DNA of 64,000 bases from Zopfochytrium polystomum (taxonomy: Eukaryota; Chytridiomycota; Chytridiomycetes; Chytridiales; Chytridiaceae): contig JAIVFJ010000009.1 in NCBI GenBank assembly GCA_025765615.1, positions 124,001-188,000 on the forward strand, given 5' to 3'. A program made the translations under genes and the position numbers. Each line of letters begins with the position of its first letter. The stretch's first letter is position 1. Shown piece after piece: positions 58,961 to 64,000 of this stretch. The notes under the pieces were generated by a model that saw only the letters and a program-made list of their open reading frames with translations, was not told the origin of the DNA and did no database searches.

Positions 58961-61900
58961 GATGGCGCCCTCGTCTGCGAGAACAGCCACGACGGGCACC
59001 ATCGATCCGGCCGGCGAAGGGCGCCGTGGCGGCGGGCTTCATCGTCGTCTTCGTTGTCCCCATCCGCGGCGGCGTTGGCGCCCAGGTCGACGCCTCCGCT
59101 CTGCCGCGAGGATGCCGCCGCCGCCGCCTTGTTCGATTGTCGGCCTCGGTCAATTTCAAGACCTCCACAGCACAGCCCCAGGTGACGCAGATTCCGCCGT
59201 CAGACCCCAAAGACCATCCAACTCAAAGCATCTGCATCGTTTAGCATCTCATCCCCGCAAGACACGCATGCTCCTTTCGCCAACTTCAAGACTCCCATCC
59301 TTTTTCGTCACCACCGCAATTCACCCGTCGTCGTTTCATTCCTTTAGTTGTTGTTCCTCTTGCGGCATCTTTGGCACTTCTGCCCTTCGTTAATTCAGTC
59401 CACGGGGCTATTTGTATGTACCTTGAAGGCTGCCTGTTCTGCACTCTCTCTAATTTGCAACATCAGGCTGCTTTTCTACTCAGGTCCAGGCGACAAATTA
59501 CCCGTTTCAGATGCACTGGGTGAATGTTACAGCAAACGATGGTGTAACTGCATCAGATGTAGCAGTGTCAGTCGTCATAACGTTTCCCGCCGGAACATCG
59601 ATGACAACCATCTCTGGCTTTTCCAACAGCTGTGCTCAAGATCCCACCTCCCAAGCGTGGACAGTGCACGACGCTCAGAAACGACTTCCCTGTTCTGTAC
59701 GGAACTGCTCCTTACCTTCCCAGTTCTGTTACTCTTGCCGGCAATCAATGCTCTGGTGATGCAACTTGCACGGTCGCAGCCGTGTCAACCAATACTGTTA
59801 CGACGACCAGTGCGGGCTCCACCGGGGGAGCGGCTTCGGGTCCTTCTGTGTCGTCGCCGTCGGCTTCTCAGACTGGCCTTCAGACGGTGCCAACGACCTC
59901 TTCACCCGCCTCTACCAGTAATAGCAGCTCGTCCTTTCCTCTATGGACTCTCGCCTTTGTTGCTGCGTTCATCGTTGGACTCGTTGCTGGCATTGTAGTT
60001 ATTCAGCGACGCCGAAAAATGATGTACGGCGGCTCCAAGACTGTGGACTCGGAGGGTGGCAGTGAAAGCGAGATGCCCACCCTGTCGCATTCTGCGTCTC
60101 CTGGAATACTGCCGAATCAACTAAATCGATCAACCAGTCGGGCTCGGACTTCCCAAGACAAGCGTGAAAGCCTCGACAGAGCTCATCGCCGGCGCGCAGC
60201 AGCGTTCTCGCCAGAGTCGGCATCTACTCCACCGCCAGGCGGGCCTTCTCCTTCTCCTGGTCAGTTCACTCCAGGCTCTTTGCTAGAAGAAGCGACCGTT
60301 TTAGAGAGCGAACGAAGCGGCAGCCTTCCCCGGAATGTTGGAAGTCGCGGAGCGGAACCGTTCGAAGCCCGTGCCGGATCGTTGGATAGGAACGAAGGGG
60401 GAAGCAAGTCGAATTCACTGTCCCGAAAGGCACGTAGTGGAGCCCCAACAACTGCGGCAAGCCATCCCTCTGGGCCCGCTACTGACACCGACGATGGTGG
60501 CGAGTCAAACCATCCTCTCCTAATCCAGCAACAGCGCAGCTTGGATCGCAACAAAAAGAGTGGTGCTGCTGCGGCATCAGCACCGGAAGCCGAGTTAGGG
60601 TCCGGCTTTATGTTCCCCGATGACTCTGGCAGCGCAGACCCGGATTACCGTGCACCACCGAAGCAAACTATTGATGGTCTGCCAAGGAGGAAGACTTCCA
60701 ACCCGTCAACCCCAACGCCTGGCTCACTTGACCGACCAAAGCGATCCACGGTCAAGTCTCCGTTGGCGCGATCGCCAATTCCGGGCGCTGCTCACGAAGA
60801 TTCGGACCCGGACAAGGCGGCAGACGGATCGTTCCTCCAATCTCCTCATCATCGACTTCCAACCACCGCGTCCACTGCACCGCTCGTCAGCTTTACCAGT
60901 ATTCCCGCATCAGCTCATTTAACCAACGCAGCTAATACAGCTCCGCTCAGCTCTTCCCCTCGGAAGGGGACGGCGTTACCGGGGAAACCACTCCTTGACT
61001 TTTCCGCTCCAAATGCTGCGAGCAGCGGAAGTAGCCAGCCGACTTCGACTGGCGCGTCAGGAATGAAGCCGCTGCTGTCTTTCGATTCTTCCGCAAGTAA
61101 GCAAGTCAACTCGTTGGGCCGCCCAAAGGTAGGAAGGACAGATACTGTGGATGCTTCCGCCGCGACTTTGGTGCGGTCACCCCCAAATTCTTCGTCAAAA
61201 TCAACTGCGTATCCAACAGCAGAACCTTCTTCATCCGTCCCGCGCGCTGCGTTACCGCCCTCTGGAGTTCCTGTCGTCTCGCTTTCCAGACCGCCAGCAG
61301 CCGCTGCGCCGGCTGCTCTTCTGCCCACAGCTGCTGCTTTGCCTCAGCAATCAACCCATAACATTCCACTGCTCAACATTCCCCCGTCCACCGCCGCGCA
61401 ACTTGCTCTCCTGAGTCCACACCAGTCAATTCTCACGGGTACCACCGAGTCCTCATCAGACGCACCAACATCTGCAACTTCTGACTCTACAGAGTCATCC
61501 GGATCAGACTATGACGATGATGACGACGAAGACGTCGACGGCGTCCCGGATGTGCTGAGTGCAGTTGCTGGCCCCGAAGGGGCAGTGGCAGCAGCTATGT
61601 CCGCAGTCCCTGTTGAGGGCCGAGCAGCGCCGGAGACGTCCAATGAGGCGATTGCTCGAGTGCTGGCGGCGCGTCAGGCAGCCGCCGCAGCCGAAGCCGC
61701 ACGAAAAGGACGCGCCAAGAAGAAAAGAACGGGCGGTGGCGGCGGCGGCGGTGCGACCTGTGACCTCCTCCACAAGCTCGAGGCGACCGCTCGTACAAAC
61801 CCCAGCAGCGGCCTCGCAGGCGCCCGCTGCGGGCGTTAGTAGGGTCCTTGGAGGAGCGTCTGGTTCAGGTAGCGGCGGGGTCACGCGAAGCACCAGCCAG

Positions 61901-62026
61901 AAACAGCGGCAGCGGGCGGCCGCGAAAGCGAGTGGAAAAGCCGAGGATGACGACGATGACGACGACGCGCCGCTTGCGAGCGTCGCGCTAGCGGCGCTGC
62001 AAAGTACCTTGGCAGCCAAAAAGTAA
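58961..62026 (+). CDS. Single-pass membrane protein with SLDR-repeat cytosolic tail
   Basis: Exon 1 (58961-59181) begins MAPSSARTATTGTIDPA. After a one-base slip it gives a hydrophobic signal-like KGAVAAGFIVVFVVP followed by AQVDA. A 302-base intron (59182-59483) joins in phase to VQATNYPFQMHWVNVTANDG, a short extracellular beta domain with cysteines (SNSCAQ ... NQCSGDATC). A Ser/Thr-rich stalk and one transmembrane helix (FPLWTLAFVAAFIVGLVAGI) with a basic stop-transfer RRRK come next. The tail of about 600 residues is Ser/Pro/Ala-rich and repeats xSLxR motifs (ESLDR, GSLPR, GSLDR, NSLSR, RSLDR, GSLDR, NSLGR). It ends with acidic runs and a basic helix. Slips near 59000, 59665 and in a GGC repeat near 61745 disturb the frame; beyond the last the frame ends STLAAKK-stop. 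No family is recognised; the layout suggests a fungal-type surface sensor or adhesion receptor. Confidence 0.6.
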
Positions 62027-63143
62027 CCTCTGTGCGGACACCAGAGCGCGAGCGGGCTTCTGTACAGCATCCAGGCGCGATTGGCGCGCGCCAGGAAAGG
62101 CCATATTAATTTGTTCTTGAACCTTTTTTCGTGTTTCTCAAAGTTGGGCCCGCCGGCCATGCCCACCCACCCACACTTTCGTTGCCACACTTCTGTTACC
62201 TTTTGTCCCCCGCCCCCCATATATACTTAGCTCGGCTTCAATTATTGCTTCCCACCTCAACAGCCCCGCCCACCTCCGCGTCATGCAAATGCCTCTCCCA
62301 CCCCTCTGCCGCTCGTTTATCGGTTTCCTTCCATACAGCCGTCTCTGACCAACAAACCCTCCTTTCTCGTTTCGTGCGAAAGGGCGTGCAGGGACTCTAC
62401 TTTTTTTTTTCTTTTTGATCTGTCTTTCTTTTCTCTTTCGTTCTGCGGTGCTGCTTGCCTTGATTTCAGTCATTTAGTCCTCGCTCGCTTCTCCCAGTTG
62501 AAAAAAGTGTAATCTCATCTTTTGTTTGTGTTGCAGTTTCGACACGCCTGCCACCCACCGCCATTCTCCCGTTCACGCCGAGTGTGAAAAACAAAGCCCC
62601 ACTACTCACCGTTTCTTTTCTTTTCCACCCCGAAGTAAAAACTTTCCTGCATATTACAATGCGCCGGGATGCTTCGAGCGGAGGCTGTTCGCTTGGTCGT
62701 TTAAAACGTTTCATAATCAAGCGCGAAGGGGGCGGAGCACTCCTAATTCGTGCGGCAAGGTAGAACAAGGGCATCTCCGCTCTGAAATCTCTTCAGCCAC
62801 AGCTCCAGATGTTCACTTTGTGCGGGAATATAGGCTCAAAGCTTGCATGCTGTTTGAGAACCACTCCCACCCCAGCACGCTTATTAACAGCTTCCTCATT
62901 TGTTGCCATCGTGACCGCGATCCCAATGGCGCGCCCGATCTTCGCCCCACGTTTGCGGTTCTCGCTTGGTGTTCCTTGCTAGAAAGATGCCCAGTAGGTT
63001 CTGGGGGGAACCGGACAACAGGCACTGTTTTTTCTACGACGAAAGGCAATCGAGCGCGCCGTTTCGCCCTTTGATAGTTGCAAACCTTTTTTTCCCCATG
63101 CTATGGTTTGTGTAGGGTGAATTCCTCTAGTCTCTCATCGATC
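62027..63143. other. Intergenic region downstream of the SLDR membrane-protein gene
   Basis: Pyrimidine-rich blocks (62230-62420) and a TATA-like ATATATAC at 62218-62225 are present. No gene is supported on either strand. Confidence 0.45.
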
Positions 63144-63975
63144 ATCTCAGTACATGGACAAGGAGGACAGGACTGCGGAATTGAGTCGGGCTCGTGACAT
63201 TGCTCCGCAAAAGCTCACCGTATTATCTGAGCACGGTTGGAGAGAGCCTGTAAGTGCTGCTTCAATACGCCTTTGTTATTGCTCTAAGCCTGCCATTCCC
63301 AAATAGCTACCATAATTTAGGTGAGACTCCGCAGCCGGCTGAGGATAAAGATGGGCGTCGCGCAGCACGACCCACAGCGTTCCCAGGGACTGAGTCCAAG
63401 CGCTTTTCAAAGCCTCCAAGACCCAACCGACAGGGAATTTTCCACGACCCGCTCGCGGTTGAACGATACAAACTCGGTGAGCTTTGGAAGGTGAACGAGA
63501 ACGCATGCCGTTGCAGTGTTCAGCATCCTCCAAGTGTTCATGGAGGTGAACCTCCCATCACTAAAAATGTGTGTGAGGTTTTCAATTTCTTGGCTAAATC
63601 TCCATTTGGATGTCAATTACAAACAGGACTCGAAGGAGTCTCAATGGCGCCAATCTCAACCGGCTTGGACGCGTGCGGGCGAGAGCCGGACAAGACAATC
63701 GCTTCCAGTTCCAGTCCTGAGGGTTGAGCAAAACCCTCAACCACCATCGCATCCCCTCACCTAGCCAACCGGCTCCGTGCAAACTTTTGTTCCACTCTCT
63801 CCACCCCAATCGCGAGCTCGCTAACTACAAAACCACTGAACAAATGAACTCCAACTTCACGACTCCCCAATCCGCTGCTGCTCAAGCGCAGTACTTGAAA
63901 TACGTCACCGACACCAACTATCCGTTCTCCGTGCGGTCGCTTCAGGCCTTGCAGACGCTCGGCGTTTTGAACTGA
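63144..63975 (+). CDS. Small unrecognised multi-exon gene
   Basis: A candidate first exon reads MDKEDRTAELSRARDIAPQK then LTVLSEHGWREP, ending at a GTAAGT donor (63250). The following exon is either in phase (after TTTAG) or, more protein-like in the neighbouring frame, GETPQPAEDKDGRRAARPTA and FHDPLAVERYKLGELWKV. A last exon gives SAAAQAQYLKYVTDTNYPFS and VRSLQALQTLGVLN-stop (63973-63975). The exon chain is not certain and a frame slip is possible. I recognise no family. Confidence 0.35.
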
Positions 63976-64000
63976 TCGCTTCCACCGACGGCGACACCGG

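Noticed and set aside
58755..59393. Long Arg/Pro-rich frame at the start of the SLDR protein
   Set aside because: Only the part from 58961 is plausible; the rest is GC-rich composition in the wrong frame for the exon junction at 59181.

Overview
The window is nuclear DNA from a flagellated unicellular or zoosporic eukaryote, most likely an early-diverging opisthokont such as a zoosporic fungus or a related protist. The genes carry many short GT-AG introns of about 45-120 bp. The polyubiquitin has Ser19 as in fungi, combined with Glu24 and Ala28. Two genes belong to the axoneme: a giant ASH/HYDIN-type protein and a DNAI7/CASC1 homologue. The species cannot be fixed from sequence alone.

Layout. 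1-1305 (-): the 5' part of a secreted multi-WSC-domain protein, divergent from a four-unit polyubiquitin gene (3132-4049, +). 4300-8148: broken Ty1/copia remnants, with protease-integrase and RT-RNase H pieces on the minus strand and a gag-like piece on the plus strand. 9157-13788: an autonomous-type Helitron (DUF6570-like region, HUH Rep and Pif1-type helicase). It is followed by a frameshifted remnant that looks like the C-terminal half of a Fanzor (eukaryotic TnpB-like) nuclease. 15243-23119 (+): a multi-exon poly(ADP-ribose) polymerase with an unusual order: chromo-like, ankyrin, BRCT, ankyrin, WGR, PARP regulatory and catalytic domains. 23339-39374 (-): a roughly 16-kb gene for a giant ASH-domain protein with an alpha-helical, possibly ARM/HEAT-like, N-terminus. 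39690-41290 (-): a decayed protein-kinase gene and a partial second copy. 41662-43048 (+): a five-exon DNMT2 tRNA methyltransferase, convergent with a four-exon sphingolipid delta-4 desaturase (43697-45493, -). 46978-47731: two solo LTRs of the same copia family in inverted orientation; the right one has a perfect 5-bp target duplication. 48904-51429 (-): DNAI7/CASC1. 53041-58510 (-): a PIKfyve/Fab1 lipid kinase lacking an N-terminal FYVE domain. 58961-62026 (+): a single-pass membrane protein with repeated SLDR-type motifs in its cytosolic tail. 63144-63975 (+): an unrecognised small gene.

No operon or biosynthetic cluster is present; these are housekeeping, nuclear, membrane-lipid and flagellar genes separated by transposon debris. 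Several otherwise well conserved genes show isolated one-base frame slips, often at homopolymers or GC-rich repeats. This points to residual assembly indels rather than wholesale pseudogenisation. Transposon-derived and kinase-like pieces, in contrast, look truly decayed.
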